A stretch of 64,000 nucleotides of DNA from JBBROS01 sp038229135 (GCA_038229135.1 JBBROS010000014.1:1-64000); one strand, 5' to 3'; shown: positions 43,205-52,602, counted from the first letter of the stretch. The notes: generated from the sequence alone by a model not told the origin. Numbers and translations: made by a program.

Positions 43205-43939
43205 CTAGAGGGTGAGCACCGCCTCCCACGGGCGCTCGAACAGGGCGACGAAGCCGGGAGGGAGTTGGAAGCCGGCCGGGTCGTCGTCGATGAGGCCGGC
43301 ATATTGCGTGCGGTGTGTGGCGATTGCGGCGCGCTTGGCCGCGAGGTGGGGGGTGATGTCATAACGATGGCCGGTGGGGGTGGGGCCGGGTAGGGGCGTG
43401 TGCGGCGGGAGCGTCCAGCCCCAGACGGGGTAGGCGAGGTGTAGCAGGCCGAGCCGGGCGGCGGTGGCGGCGGCGAGGAGGTGTGCGGATTCGTGGTCGC
43501 AATGGGGGTCGTGGGCCCAGGTGGCGACGATGGTTCTTGCGTGCGTGCTCGTGGCGAGGGTGGCGATGGCGTCCACGGCGACCTCGAACGCCGGGCCGGC
43601 GGTGGGGCTGGCGGTGTCGGGCAGGTCGAGGTGGTGGAGGTGGCCTGGGGGGAGGCCGAGATGGGCGACGGCCTCGGCGGCCTCGCGCCGGCGTTCGGAG
43701 GCGAGGCGGGTGGGGGGCCAGGTGCGGCTGTTGGGGTGGGAGCCGGCGCCGTCCGTGGTGATGAGCACATGGGGCGGATGGTTGGCGGCGCAGAGGGCGG
43801 CGACGAGGCCGCCGCAGCCGAGGCTTTCGTCGTCGGGGTGGGGGGCGAGCACCAGCACCGGCGCGTGTTCGGCGAAGGCGGCGGCGGGGCGGAGGGGCAG
43901 GCTCTCCATGGCGGCGATGGCTTCGGCGGCAGTGATCAT
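43205..43939 (-). CDS. PIG-L family deacetylase
   Basis: A 244-residue LmbE/PIG-L type zinc hydrolase. The HPDDE metal motif (His34-Glu38) and DPHCDHESAH (metal-binding DxHxDH) are intact. It probably deacetylates an N-acetyl sugar, since the fold acts on GlcNAc-linked substrates; the actual substrate is unknown. It overlaps the acyl-CoA dehydrogenase gene (ATGA). Such pairs are found near glycan or natural-product genes, but here no glycosyltransferase is adjacent. Confidence 0.9.
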   Translation of the reverse strand: MITAAEAIAAMESLPLRPAAAFAEHAPVLVLAPHPDDESLGCGGLVAALCAANHPPHVLITTDGAGSHPNSRTWPPTRLASERRREAAEAVAHLGLPPGHLHHLDLPDTASPTAGPAFEVAVDAIATLATSTHARTIVATWAHDPHCDHESAHLLAAATAARLGLLHLAYPVWGWTLPPHTPLPGPTPTGHRYDITPHLAAKRAAIATHRTQYAGLIDDDPAGFQLPPGFVALFERPWEAVLTL

Positions 43940-45000
43940 GGGCCGAGATAGAACGCGCCGGCTTCGGTGAGGACGGCGTCGGGCGCGGGCTGGCGGAGGT
44001 AGGTCGCGAGGTCCCGCAGGAGGCGCTCGGCCGGGTTGGGGCGGACGAGGGCGCCGAGGCCGAGGCCGCGCTGGGCGTGGCGCATGGCTTCGAGCGTGGC
44101 GGCCTCGGCGGCGATGCGGGCGAGGTTGACGGTGGCGACCTGGTCCGGGATGGGGAGGGTGCCGTGTTCGGCGGCTTCGGCCGCGGCCCAGGTGAAGTGC
44201 CGGGCGGTCTCGAGGGCGATCATCATCTCGCCGAAGCGGGCCTGCTGCATGGGCGCCGTGTGGTGGCCGCGGGCGACGAGGGTGGCGCGGGTGTGTTCGA
44301 CGAGGGCCTCGAGGCCTCCGAGCGTGACCGCCATCGTGCGCCAGGCTCCGGTGGAGAAGTCCGGCTCCCGGAGGTAGTCGCCGTCCGCGCCGATGAGGCG
44401 GTCGGGCGGGAGGGCGAGGCCGTCCAGCGTGACGATGCCGTTCGCGGCCGAGCGCATGCCGTGGAGCCTGGGGCTGAGGTCGGTGACCGGTTCCTCCCCT
44501 GTGAGGTCGAGCACGGCGAGGCGGGTGGCGGCGCCGTCGGCGACCGTGACGAGGGCGTGGCGCGCGTGCCCAGCGCCGGAGGAGGGGCCCTTGGCGCCGG
44601 AGAGGGTGCGCCCCTCGAGGACGAGCGGGCGGCCCGGCGGGTCCGTGACCCATAAGCCGAGGAAGCAGCCCTCGCGGCACCAGGTGGCGAGCGCCTCGGC
44701 CTGCGCCGGGGTGCCGTAACGCAGGATGAGCCGGGCGGCGTTGACGTGCGCTTCGAACAGGCGGCCGAGGGCCAGGTTGGCACGGCCAAGCGCTCGCAGC
44801 AGGTCGAAGATGATGCGGGCGGCGCCGGGATCGGTGCCGGCGCCCTCGCCGCCGAGCGACACGGGCAGCGGCGCCAATGGAAGGCCAGCCTTCGCCAGCT
44901 CCGCCATGTCCTGGGCCGGGTAGGAGGCCGCGTCATCGAGCGCCGCCGCCCGGGTGGGGGCGGCGGCGAGGATGCGCGTGATTTGGCCGAGGGCAGCCAA
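43936..45000 (-). CDS. Acyl-CoA dehydrogenase family protein
   Basis: A 354-residue flavoprotein of the acyl-CoA dehydrogenase superfamily. The helical N-terminus (LGGEGAGTDPG), a beta-domain (GLWVTDPPGRPLVLEG, LSGAKGPSSGAGHA) and the helical C-terminus are present. A clear catalytic Glu could not be assigned. It is shorter than fatty-acid enzymes (about 380). The start is a TTG directly after the RND gene stop and is uncertain. It is transcribed with the PIG-L gene. Confidence 0.8.
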   Translation of the reverse strand: MAALGQITRILAAAPTRAAALDDAASYPAQDMAELAKAGLPLAPLPVSLGGEGAGTDPGAARIIFDLLRALGRANLALGRLFEAHVNAARLILRYGTPAQAEALATWCREGCFLGLWVTDPPGRPLVLEGRTLSGAKGPSSGAGHARHALVTVADGAATRLAVLDLTGEEPVTDLSPRLHGMRSAANGIVTLDGLALPPDRLIGADGDYLREPDFSTGAWRTMAVTLGGLEALVEHTRATLVARGHHTAPMQQARFGEMMIALETARHFTWAAAEAAEHGTLPIPDQVATVNLARIAAEAATLEAMRHAQRGLGLGALVRPNPAERLLRDLATYLRQPAPDAVLTEAGAFYLGP

Positions 45001-45003
45001 GGA

Positions 45004-48000
45004 TCAGTCGGCGGCTTCGCCCATCTTGGGCGCAACCGGCCCCAGCTTGCCTGCGAGCGTGGGCATCCGCACCCGGCGCTTCGGCGTAAGCCAGACCTGG
45101 AGGCGGTCGAGGTAGAGGTACACGACGGGGGTCGTGTAGAGCGTCAGGATCTGGCTGAGCGCCAGGCCGCCCACCATGGCGAAGCCGAGCGGCTTGCGCA
45201 GTTCGGACCCGGCGCCGTCCCCGAAGACCAGCGGCAGGCCGCCGAGCAGGGCCGCCATGGTCGTCATGAGGATCGGCCGGAACCGCATCAGGCACGCCTC
45301 GCGAATTGCTTCGTGCGGTGTGGCACCCCGGGTCCGCTCGGCGGTGATGGCGAAGTCCACCATCATGATCCCGTTCTTCTTCACGATCCCGATGAGCAGC
45401 ACCACGCCGATGAGCGCGATCACGCTCAGGTCGTAGCCGAACAGCATCAACACCAGGAACGCCCCCACGCCGGCCGAGGGCAGGGTGGAGAGGATGGTGA
45501 GGGGGAGGATGAAGCTTTCGTAGAGGATGCCGAGGATGATGTAGACGGTGATGAGCGCCGCCGCGATCAGGTACGGCTGCGTGCTGAGCGAGGACTGGAA
45601 GGCCTGCGCCGTGCCTTGGAAGGTGCCGCGGAGCGTGACTGGCGTGCCGAGTTCCCGCACGGCGGCATTGATGGCATCGACCGCCTGGCCCAGGGCGGCC
45701 CCTTGGGCGAGGTTGAACGACAGTGTGACAGACGGGAACTGGCCCTGGTGGCTGATGGCGAGCGGCACGACCGGCTGTGTATCCGCCTTCACGAAAGTGG
45801 AAAGGGGCACGGCCGTGCCGTCGCGGGCCTTCACATACAGCTTGTCGAGTGTGGCGAGCTCGCCCTGCATGCCGGGCGGAACCTCGAGGATCAGCTTGTA
45901 GGTGTTGAGCTGCGTGAAGAACTGCGCGACCTGGCGCTGGCCGAAGGCGTCGTAGAGCGTGTCGTCGATCACCTGCGGTTGGATGCCGAAGCGGGCGGCG
46001 CGGTCCCGGTCGATGGTCAGGGTGGCGGTGGTGCCAGCCACCTGCTGGTCCGTGGCCAGGTCCCGCAGCATGGGGATCTTGCGCATCCGGTCGAGCACGC
46101 GGGGCGACCACTCGAAGAGTTCGCCGAGGTCAGGGCTCTGTAGCGTGTATTGATACTGGCTCTGTGCGAGGCGGCCGCCGACGTTGATGTCCTGCGCCGC
46201 CTGGAAGTTGGCGGTGATGCCCTCGACGATCGGCGTCTTGGTCCGGAGCCGGGCGATGACCTGCTGTGCCGTCTCCGTCCGGTCCTCGAAGGGCTTCAGC
46301 GTCACCCACAGGCGGCCGTTGTTGCCCGTCTGCCCACCCAGCCCGGCGCCGATGCTGGACGACAGCTTGGCGACGGCCGGATCCTTCATGACGACTTCGG
46401 CGATGGCGACCTGGCGCCGTGCCATCTCGGCGAACGAGACATCCTGCCCTGCCTTCGTGATGCCCACGAGCACACCGGTATCCTGGTTCGGGAAGAAGCC
46501 TTTCGGGATGGCCATGAACAGATAGACGGTGAGGCCCAACGTAGCGAAGAACACCATCAACGTGACGAACTGGAACCGTAGCGCGATGTCCAGCGTGCGC
46601 CGGTAACCGGCGAGCAGACCGTTGAAGAAGCCTTCGATGATCCTGTAGAGCAGCCCATGCTTTGTAGAGTGATGCTTGAGAAAGCGCGAGCACATCATGG
46701 GCGTGAGGGTAAGGGACACGAAGCCCGAGACGAGCACGGTGATGGATACCGTCATCGCGAACTCACGGAACAGGCGGCCCACGATGCCGCCCATCAGCAG
46801 CAGCGGGATGAACACGGCCACCAGGCTCACGCTGATGCTGATGATGGTGAACCCGATTTCGCCGGCGCCCTTCAGCGCAGCCTCCTTCGGGTCCATGCCG
46901 TCTTCGATGTGGCGATAGATGTTCTCGAGCATGACGATGGCGTCGTCGACGACGAAGCCGACCGCGATGGTGAGCGCCATGAGCGTGAGGTTGTTGAGGC
47001 TGTAGCCCAAGAGGAACATGACGGCGAAGGTGCCGACGAGCGCGAGCGGCACGGTGACGCTCGGGATGATCGTGGCCCAGAAGTTCCGCAGGAACACGAA
47101 GATCACCATCACCACGAGGGCGATGGAGAGCAGCAGCGTGAACTGCACCTCGTGCACGGAGGCGCGGATCGTCACGGTGCGGTCCACGACCGTTTCCACG
47201 ACCACCGAGGGCGGGATGGCGGCTCGCAGGTTCGGCAGAGCGGCCTTCACGCGCTCGACGGTGTCGATGACGTTGGCGCCGGGCTGCTTGAAGACGAAGA
47301 GCTGGATGCCGCGCTTGCCATTCTGCCAGCCGGCGAGCCGCGCATTCTCCGGTCCGTCGACGGCCTGGCCGATGTCTCGGATGCGGACGGGCGCGCCGTT
47401 GCGCCAGGCGAGGATCACGTCGTTGAACTCGGACGCCTTGGTGAGCTGGTCGTTCGCCTGAATGGAGAAGGCACGCTGCGGCCCGTCGATGGTGCCCTTG
47501 GGCGCATCGACGGTGGCGGTGACGAGGAGTTGGCGCACGTCCTCGAGGGTGAGGTTCATGGCGGCGAGGCGGCCCGGATCGATCTGGACGCGGACGGCCC
47601 GTTTCTGCTCGCCGCCGATGCTGACCTGGCTCACGCCTGCGATCTGGCTGATCTGCTGGCTGAGGATGTTGTCAGCGTAGTCGTTGACGGTGATGAGCGG
47701 CAGCAGGTCCGACTGGACGGATAGGATGAGGATGGGGCTGTCGGCCGGGTTCACCTTCCGGAAGATGGGCGGGTTCGGCAGGTTTCGCGGCAGCTGGCCG
47801 CCGGCGTTGTTGATGGCCGCCTGGATGTCGAGCGAGGCGCCGTCGATGTTTCGATCGAGATCGAACTGGACCACGATCTGGGTGGATCCGCCGACGCTGA
47901 CCGACGTCATCTGCGCGATGCCGGCAATCTGGGAGAACTGGCGCTCGAGCGGCTGGGCGACGGTGGTGGCGATGGTTTCCGGGTTGGCGCCAGGGAGTTG

Positions 48001-48147
48001 GGCCGTGACCTGGATGGTGGGAAACTCGACGCGCGGCAGCGGGGCCACGGGCAGCAGCGGGTAGGCGGCGAAACCCACCAGCAGGATGGCCGCCATCAGG
48101 AGCGACGTGGCAACGGGGCGCTGGATGAACGGCGTCGAAATGCTCAT
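45004..48147 (-). CDS. RND efflux transporter, MdtB/MdtC-like
   Basis: A 1047-residue inner-membrane RND pump of the HAE1 group. It begins with FIQRPVATSLLMAAILLVG (TM1) and has the large periplasmic loops. The proton-relay Asp pair is in GFVVDDAIVMLENIYRH (TM4), and the second half carries SLTLTPMMCSRFLKH and GIVKKNGIMMVDFAI. The overall pattern matches the MdtB/MdtC type rather than AcrB. Only one RND gene is present, so it probably works as a homotrimer. No outer-membrane factor is encoded here. Confidence 0.95.
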   Translation of the reverse strand: MSISTPFIQRPVATSLLMAAILLVGFAAYPLLPVAPLPRVEFPTIQVTAQLPGANPETIATTVAQPLERQFSQIAGIAQMTSVSVGGSTQIVVQFDLDRNIDGASLDIQAAINNAGGQLPRNLPNPPIFRKVNPADSPILILSVQSDLLPLITVNDYADNILSQQISQIAGVSQVSIGGEQKRAVRVQIDPGRLAAMNLTLEDVRQLLVTATVDAPKGTIDGPQRAFSIQANDQLTKASEFNDVILAWRNGAPVRIRDIGQAVDGPENARLAGWQNGKRGIQLFVFKQPGANVIDTVERVKAALPNLRAAIPPSVVVETVVDRTVTIRASVHEVQFTLLLSIALVVMVIFVFLRNFWATIIPSVTVPLALVGTFAVMFLLGYSLNNLTLMALTIAVGFVVDDAIVMLENIYRHIEDGMDPKEAALKGAGEIGFTIISISVSLVAVFIPLLLMGGIVGRLFREFAMTVSITVLVSGFVSLTLTPMMCSRFLKHHSTKHGLLYRIIEGFFNGLLAGYRRTLDIALRFQFVTLMVFFATLGLTVYLFMAIPKGFFPNQDTGVLVGITKAGQDVSFAEMARRQVAIAEVVMKDPAVAKLSSSIGAGLGGQTGNNGRLWVTLKPFEDRTETAQQVIARLRTKTPIVEGITANFQAAQDINVGGRLAQSQYQYTLQSPDLGELFEWSPRVLDRMRKIPMLRDLATDQQVAGTTATLTIDRDRAARFGIQPQVIDDTLYDAFGQRQVAQFFTQLNTYKLILEVPPGMQGELATLDKLYVKARDGTAVPLSTFVKADTQPVVPLAISHQGQFPSVTLSFNLAQGAALGQAVDAINAAVRELGTPVTLRGTFQGTAQAFQSSLSTQPYLIAAALITVYIILGILYESFILPLTILSTLPSAGVGAFLVLMLFGYDLSVIALIGVVLLIGIVKKNGIMMVDFAITAERTRGATPHEAIREACLMRFRPILMTTMAALLGGLPLVFGDGAGSELRKPLGFAMVGGLALSQILTLYTTPVVYLYLDRLQVWLTPKRRVRMPTLAGKLGPVAPKMGEAAD

Positions 48148-48192
48148 TTCAAGCTCTCCATGCCGCCCGATCCTGGGTGGCCTTGCCCCGGC

Positions 48193-49344
48193 TCATGATG
48201 CTGGCTTCTGTTCTGTCGGGTTCACGCGGATGCCCGGTGCGAGCCGCGATTGCCCGGCGAGCACGACCTTGTCTCCAGCCGCGACCCCCTTGGACACGAC
48301 CGATACGAGGCCGTCGTCCTGTTCAATCTCCACGGGCTGGACGGCAGCGGTGTTGTCGGGTTTGACGGTGAACACGTACAGGCCGTTCGGCCCGCGCTGC
48401 ACGGCGTTGCTGGGGATGGTCACGGCGCCGCGCCGCGTATCGATCTGCATGCGCACGTTGACGAACTGGCCGGGCCAGAGCTTGTCGTCGGCGTTCGCGA
48501 AGGTCGCCTTCAGCTTGATGGTGCCGGTGTTGACGTCGATCGTGCTGTCGACGGTGAGGAGCTGGCCGTCGCTGAGCTTGGTGCGGTCGTCCGAGCTGTA
48601 GGCCACCACGGGCAGGGTGCCGCGGCGCATGGCGGCCTGGACGCGGGGCAGGCTGTCCTGGGGCAAGGTGAACAGGAGCGCGATCGGCTGGATCTGGGCG
48701 ATGGCGACGATGCCTGGAGCCGTGTTGTCGGCGGTCCGAATGTAATTGCCCGGGTCGATCAGGCGCAGGCCGACGCGGCCCTCGATGGGGGAGGCGATCC
48801 GGGTGAAGCCGAGGTTGAGCTGGGCTGCGGCAATGGCCGCGTCGTCCCCGCGGACGGCGGCTTCGGCCTGGGCCACGGCGGCGCGCGAGGTGTCGAGCTT
48901 CTGGCGGGATGCGATCTGGCTGTTGGCCAGGTCGTTGTAGCGCACGAGGTCGAGCCGGGCATTGTTCAGCGTGGCCTCGTTGGAGGCGCGGCGGGCGAGC
49001 GCCTGGTCGAGTGCGGCCTGGTAGGGGCGCGGATCGAGTTGGGCGAGCACATCGCCGGGCTTCACCAACTGGCCTTCGGTGAACAGGACGCGGTCGAGCG
49101 TGCCGTCCACGCGGGCCCGGACGAGAACGGATTGAAGCGCCTGGACGGTGCCGATCGTGCGCTGGAGCACGGGCACGTCCTGCTCCTTGGCGGCGACGAT
49201 GGTGATGGGGACGCCGCCACCGCCTGCCGTGGGGGAGGGTGAGGGGGAAGGCGCGGGAGAAGGCGCGGGAGCCTGGGCACGGGCGTGCGAAAGGCCGAGT
49301 GCCAGCGCGAACAGCACCGTCAGGGCGGAATGCAGGGCGCGCAC
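48193..49344 (-). CDS. RND efflux periplasmic adaptor, MdtA-like
   Basis: A 383-residue membrane-fusion protein. It starts at GTG 49344, with a signal peptide (LALGLSHARA), then a Pro-rich spacer. The lipoyl/hairpin (VRARVDGTLDRVLFTEGQLVKPGDVLAQLDPRPY, alpha-hairpin near residues 110-180) and beta-barrel segments follow. It bridges the RND transporter and an outer-membrane channel. It precedes the transporter gene by 45 bases. A 14-base palindrome at 49406-49419 upstream could be the operator. Confidence 0.93.
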   Translation of the reverse strand: MRALHSALTVLFALALGLSHARAQAPAPSPAPSPSPSPTAGGGGVPITIVAAKEQDVPVLQRTIGTVQALQSVLVRARVDGTLDRVLFTEGQLVKPGDVLAQLDPRPYQAALDQALARRASNEATLNNARLDLVRYNDLANSQIASRQKLDTSRAAVAQAEAAVRGDDAAIAAAQLNLGFTRIASPIEGRVGLRLIDPGNYIRTADNTAPGIVAIAQIQPIALLFTLPQDSLPRVQAAMRRGTLPVVAYSSDDRTKLSDGQLLTVDSTIDVNTGTIKLKATFANADDKLWPGQFVNVRMQIDTRRGAVTIPSNAVQRGPNGLYVFTVKPDNTAAVQPVEIEQDDGLVSVVSKGVAAGDKVVLAGQSRLAPGIRVNPTEQKPAS

Positions 49345-49405
49345 GTTCGTCCTCTTTCCTTCAGCAGCACGGAGCGGAGCACGTTCGTAACGGAGTATGG
49401 CTGCC

Positions 49406-49419
49406 GAATGCCAGCATTC
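49406..49419. promoter_or_regulatory. Palindrome upstream of the efflux adaptor
   Basis: GAATGC-CA-GCATTC, a perfect 6-bp inverted repeat, lies 62 bases upstream of the adaptor start. Nearby, GCACGTTCGT occurs twice (49341-49350 and 49379-49388). It is a possible repressor site, but no regulator gene is adjacent. Confidence 0.3.
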
Positions 49420-49511
49420 AATGTCGGTTCAGGGCGGAATTCGTCGGGTGGTTTACGGACAGTTGACGCTGAACCGTGCAGGCCGGGAGCAACGTGCCCA
49501 GGCGAGAGGCA

Positions 49512-50249
49512 TCAAGAGCGGCGCAGCAGCGGCGCTGCTGCGAGGCGGACGGGCGTGGCGCGGTAGGCCTCGAGCCCGCGAGCCGTGTTCTGCGCGGCAG
49601 CGGTGGCGGGCAAGACCGCGGCACGCGGCTGCGGCAACGAGCCTGGGGCCAGCAACGAGGGAACCAGCGACGGCGTGGCGCTGGTCAGCGCGGTCGTCGG
49701 CTCGGGCCTGGGCGCCGCCCGGTCGGGCAGGGCCCACTGGGCCAGCACCTTGCGGGCATAGGGCTCCCCGAGGTCGGGCGTGAGGGAGTGGTAGCCGGCG
49801 ACGGCGCGCGGCCAGGAGCCGGTCTGAGTCAGGAGCTGCAGCAGGAAGCGGGCGGCGTAGCGGGCGTTGTGCACCGGGTCGAACGCGTCCTCGAGGGAGG
49901 CGAAGGCCTGGCCGTGGTGGAGGAGGTTCACCTGCATGCAGCCGACATCGATGGAGCGGGCGCCGCGGGCCCGGTGGGCGTTGACGGCGGCGATGGCCTC
50001 GGCCTTGCTGTCGAAGGTGTAGCCTTGGCCTTCGACGTTGATGGTCCATGGCCAAGGGGCCACCTGGCCCTGCGCGTCTCGCCGGCCGCTCTCGATGACG
50101 CCGATGGCCTGCATCAGCCTGTCCGGCACGCCCGAGGCGCGCTCGGCCGCCAAAATGGCGGCGCGGCACAGGCCCGCCGCAGGCGTCGACGCCGGTTGCG
50201 CAGCCAGCGCGGCGGGCCAGAGCAGCAGCAGGGCGAGCAGGAGGCGCAT
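49512..50249 (-). CDS. Transglycosylase SLT domain protein
   Basis: A 245-residue probable lytic transglycosylase cleaving peptidoglycan. A short signal peptide (LLLALLLLWPAALAAQ) is followed by an SLT domain with the catalytic Glu (IGVIESGRR), the GCMQVN motif and YAARFLLQLL/AVAGYHS elements typical of family 1. An Ala/Pro/Ser-rich tail follows. There is no clear operon partner; the N-formylglutamate amidohydrolase gene lies 36 bases upstream. Confidence 0.85.
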   Translation of the reverse strand: MRLLLALLLLWPAALAAQPASTPAAGLCRAAILAAERASGVPDRLMQAIGVIESGRRDAQGQVAPWPWTINVEGQGYTFDSKAEAIAAVNAHRARGARSIDVGCMQVNLLHHGQAFASLEDAFDPVHNARYAARFLLQLLTQTGSWPRAVAGYHSLTPDLGEPYARKVLAQWALPDRAAPRPEPTTALTSATPSLVPSLLAPGSLPQPRAAVLPATAAAQNTARGLEAYRATPVRLAAAPLLRRS

Positions 50250-50285
50250 CGGCGGGCAGTGTGCCGCCCCGGGATGAAGGAGGCG

Positions 50286-51143
50286 TTAGCGGAGCAGGGC
50301 GTGCGCCTCCCGCGCGAGCGTGGCGGCGAATGTGGCCAGGTCGGCCTGCAGCTTGGCGAAGCCAGGGCCGCGCACGAGCTGTGCCTCTTCCATATAGAGG
50401 CTGCGTGCGAGCTCGACCTGCAACGCGTGCACGCCCTCGCGCGGGCGGCCGTAATGGCGGGTGATGTAGCCGCCGGCATAGGGGTCGTTGCGGCGGACGA
50501 CGTAGCCCAGGGCGGTCAGCGTGGTTTCGGCCAGCGCCGTGATGGGGCCGGCGCAGGCCGTGCCGTGCGCATCGCCGAGCACGATGTCGGGCGGGACGCC
50601 GCGGCCGGCGTTGGCCGGCATGGAGTGGCAGTCGACGAGCAGGCAGGCGCCGAACGCGGCCCGTGTGTCTTCGATGAGGGCGGCCAGGCGAGCGTGGAAG
50701 GGCGCCCAACAGGTGCCCACGCGGAACTCGGCCTCACGAAACTCGAGCTTGCCGCGGTAGATGCCTTCGCCCGTGGCCACCACGCGGGCCAGCGTGCCCA
50801 GCCCGGCGCCCACGCGGGCGCTGGTGGTGTTGACCCAGGGGGGCAGGGCGTCGGCGAACATGCCAGGATCGAGCTCCCACGGCTCCCGATTCGCGTCGCA
50901 ATAGGCGCGGGGGAAGGTGGCGGCGAGCAGGGGGGCCCCGGACCGGACCACGCCGGCGAACAGCTCATCGACGTAGCCGTCCTCACTGGCGCGCAGGGCG
51001 TGGGCGTCGAGCCGGGCCGCATCGACGAAGTCGGACGGGTAGAGGCGGCCGGAATGGGGGGAGGCGAAGACGAGCGGGGCCGTCTGGCGCTGGGGCAGCG
51101 CGAGGTCGAACGGGGTAGGTGCGGTGGGCAACGCGTGGTCCAT
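50286..51143 (-). CDS. N-formylglutamate amidohydrolase
   Basis: A 285-residue zinc amidohydrolase of the HutG/FGase family, hydrolysing N-formylglutamate to glutamate and formate. Blocks seen: VFASPHSGRLYP, EDGYVDELF, CDANREPWELDPGMF, DCHSMPAN and the metal-binding GDAHGTAC. Another hut gene is not in the window, so a role in histidine use is uncertain. It starts at an ATG followed by a Pro/Ala-rich segment. Confidence 0.88.
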   Translation of the reverse strand: MDHALPTAPTPFDLALPQRQTAPLVFASPHSGRLYPSDFVDAARLDAHALRASEDGYVDELFAGVVRSGAPLLAATFPRAYCDANREPWELDPGMFADALPPWVNTTSARVGAGLGTLARVVATGEGIYRGKLEFREAEFRVGTCWAPFHARLAALIEDTRAAFGACLLVDCHSMPANAGRGVPPDIVLGDAHGTACAGPITALAETTLTALGYVVRRNDPYAGGYITRHYGRPREGVHALQVELARSLYMEEAQLVRGPGFAKLQADLATFAATLAREAHALLR

Positions 51144-51238
51144 GCCCCATTGAAGCGCCGGGCGTCGGCAAAGTCACGCCTGGGGCGGGGGGAGCGGTTG
51201 CGCGATGGGCGGGTGGGCGGTAGAAGCGGCACTCGGAT

Positions 51239-51313
51239 GGGCGCGTAGCTCAGCGGTAGAGCATCGCCTTGACATGGCGGGGGTCACAGGTTCAATCCCT
51301 GTCGCGCCCACCA
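51239..51313 (+). tRNA. tRNA-Val (GAC anticodon)
   Basis: The cloverleaf folds completely. The acceptor stem GGGCGCG/CGCGCCC has all seven pairs. The D arm TAGCTCAGCGGTAGAGCA is present. The anticodon arm TCGCC-TTGACAT-GGCGG has GAC at positions 34-36. The T arm is ACAGG-TTCAATC-CCTGT. The discriminator A is followed by an encoded CCA. GAC reads valine GUC/GUU codons. Confidence 0.95.
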
Positions 51314-51369
51314 TCCGAAACACTCAGTTGAAGATGGCGCATTCGCCTGCGCTGGTCGCCGCTGCATCC

Positions 51370-51398
51370 CCGGCCCTCCCCGCATGGGGAGTGGCCGG
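51370..51398 (+). terminator. Stem-loop after tRNA-Val
   Basis: CCGGCC-C-TCCCC, GCAT, GGGGA-GT-GGCCGG forms a strong stem with a small internal mismatch, 57 bases downstream of the tRNA end and ahead of the Pho box. No T-tract is visible; possible terminator. Confidence 0.4.
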
Positions 51399-51433
51399 CT
51401 AGGCGGTTTACAGTCTCGGCTGAACGCGCTGGT

Positions 51434-51462
51434 GTGTCATCGAACTGTCATCGAACTGCAAT
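51434..51462 (+). promoter_or_regulatory. Pho box (three direct repeats) upstream of pstS
   Basis: GTGTCAT, CTGTCAT and CTGCAAT occur at exactly 11-base spacing with CGAA between them, matching the PhoB consensus CTGTCAT-N4-CTGTCAT with an additional third half-site. It lies 92 bases before pstS and suggests PhoB activation under low phosphate. Confidence 0.9.
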
Positions 51463-51553
51463 CTGGCGGACGCCGACGCTCCCTAGGGTCCGGCCGGGCG
51501 ATGGGTGGCCGGTTGGCGTGCCCTCCGCTTGCAAACGGATATTCGGAGGCACC

Positions 51554-52594
51554 ATGAAGTTCAATCGTGCGGCGCTGGCTTCGGCGGTCGCGAGCCTTGC
51601 CCTGGCCGCGGGGCCGGTCTCGGCCCAGCAGATCACCGGTGCGGGCGCCACCTTCCCGGCGCCCGTCTATGCCAAGTGGGGCGAGGCCGCGAAGGCCGCA
51701 ATCGGGGTCGAGCTGAACTACCAGGCCATCGGGTCGGGCGGCGGCCAGAACCAGATCACGAACCGCACCGTGGATTTCGGCGCCTCGGATGCGCCGATGG
51801 ATGCGGCCAAGCTGCAATCGGCGAACCTGGTGCAGTTCCCGACCGTGATGGGCGCGGTGGTGCCGATCGTGAACCTGCCCGGCATCGCCAACAACCAGGT
51901 GAAGCTCACGGGCGAGCTGCTGGCCGAGATCTACCTGGGCAAGATCACGAAGTGGAACGACCCGAAGCTGGTGGAGATGAACCGCGGCGTCACGATGCCG
52001 AACGTGGCCATCGCGCCGGTGTATCGCGCGGACGGCTCGGGCACGTCGTTCGTCTACACGAGCTACCTCTCGGCCGTGAGCGCCGACTGGAAGAAGGACG
52101 TGGGCGCCAGCACGAGCGTGAAGTGGCCGGCGGGCACGGGCGCGCGCGGCAATGACGGCGTGGCCGGCACCGTGAAGAACACGCGCGGCGCGATCGGCTA
52201 TGTGGAGAACGCGTATGCCACGCAGAACAACCTGACGACGACGCAGCTGCGCAACAAGGACGGGCAGTATGTGAGCCCGACGATGGCGGCGTTCGCGGCG
52301 GCGGCATCGGCCGGCGACTGGGGCGGCGCGCAGAATTATGCGGTGAACCTGATCGACCAGGTGGGTGCGCAGAGCTGGCCGATCGTGTCGGCGACGTTCC
52401 TGCTGGTGCCGAAGGATCCGAAGGACCCGGCGCGGGCGGCCAACGTGTTGAAGTTCGTCGACTGGGCTTACAACAACGGCGGCCCGATCGCGAACCAGCT
52501 CGAGTATATCCCGCTGCCCAAGGCCGTGCAGGACGCCGTGCGCGGCACCTGGCGCACCACTGTCATGGCGAACGGCCAGCCGGTCTATCGCTGA
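51554..52594 (+). CDS. pstS: Phosphate ABC transporter, periplasmic substrate-binding protein
   Basis: Binds inorganic phosphate for PstCAB. A 346-residue protein with signal peptide MKFNRAALASAVASLALAAG and cleavage after VSAQ. ITGAGATFPAPVYAKWGEA, QAIGSGGGQNQI, DFGASDAPMD and RADGSGTSFVYTSYL are the phosphate-binding motifs. Start with GGAGG upstream. It is the first gene after the Pho box, and a strong stem-loop separates it from pstC, which would favour higher pstS expression. Confidence 0.96.
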   Translation: MKFNRAALASAVASLALAAGPVSAQQITGAGATFPAPVYAKWGEAAKAAIGVELNYQAIGSGGGQNQITNRTVDFGASDAPMDAAKLQSANLVQFPTVMGAVVPIVNLPGIANNQVKLTGELLAEIYLGKITKWNDPKLVEMNRGVTMPNVAIAPVYRADGSGTSFVYTSYLSAVSADWKKDVGASTSVKWPAGTGARGNDGVAGTVKNTRGAIGYVENAYATQNNLTTTQLRNKDGQYVSPTMAAFAAAASAGDWGGAQNYAVNLIDQVGAQSWPIVSATFLLVPKDPKDPARAANVLKFVDWAYNNGGPIANQLEYIPLPKAVQDAVRGTWRTTVMANGQPVYR

Positions 52595-52602
52595 GCCTCC
52601 TG

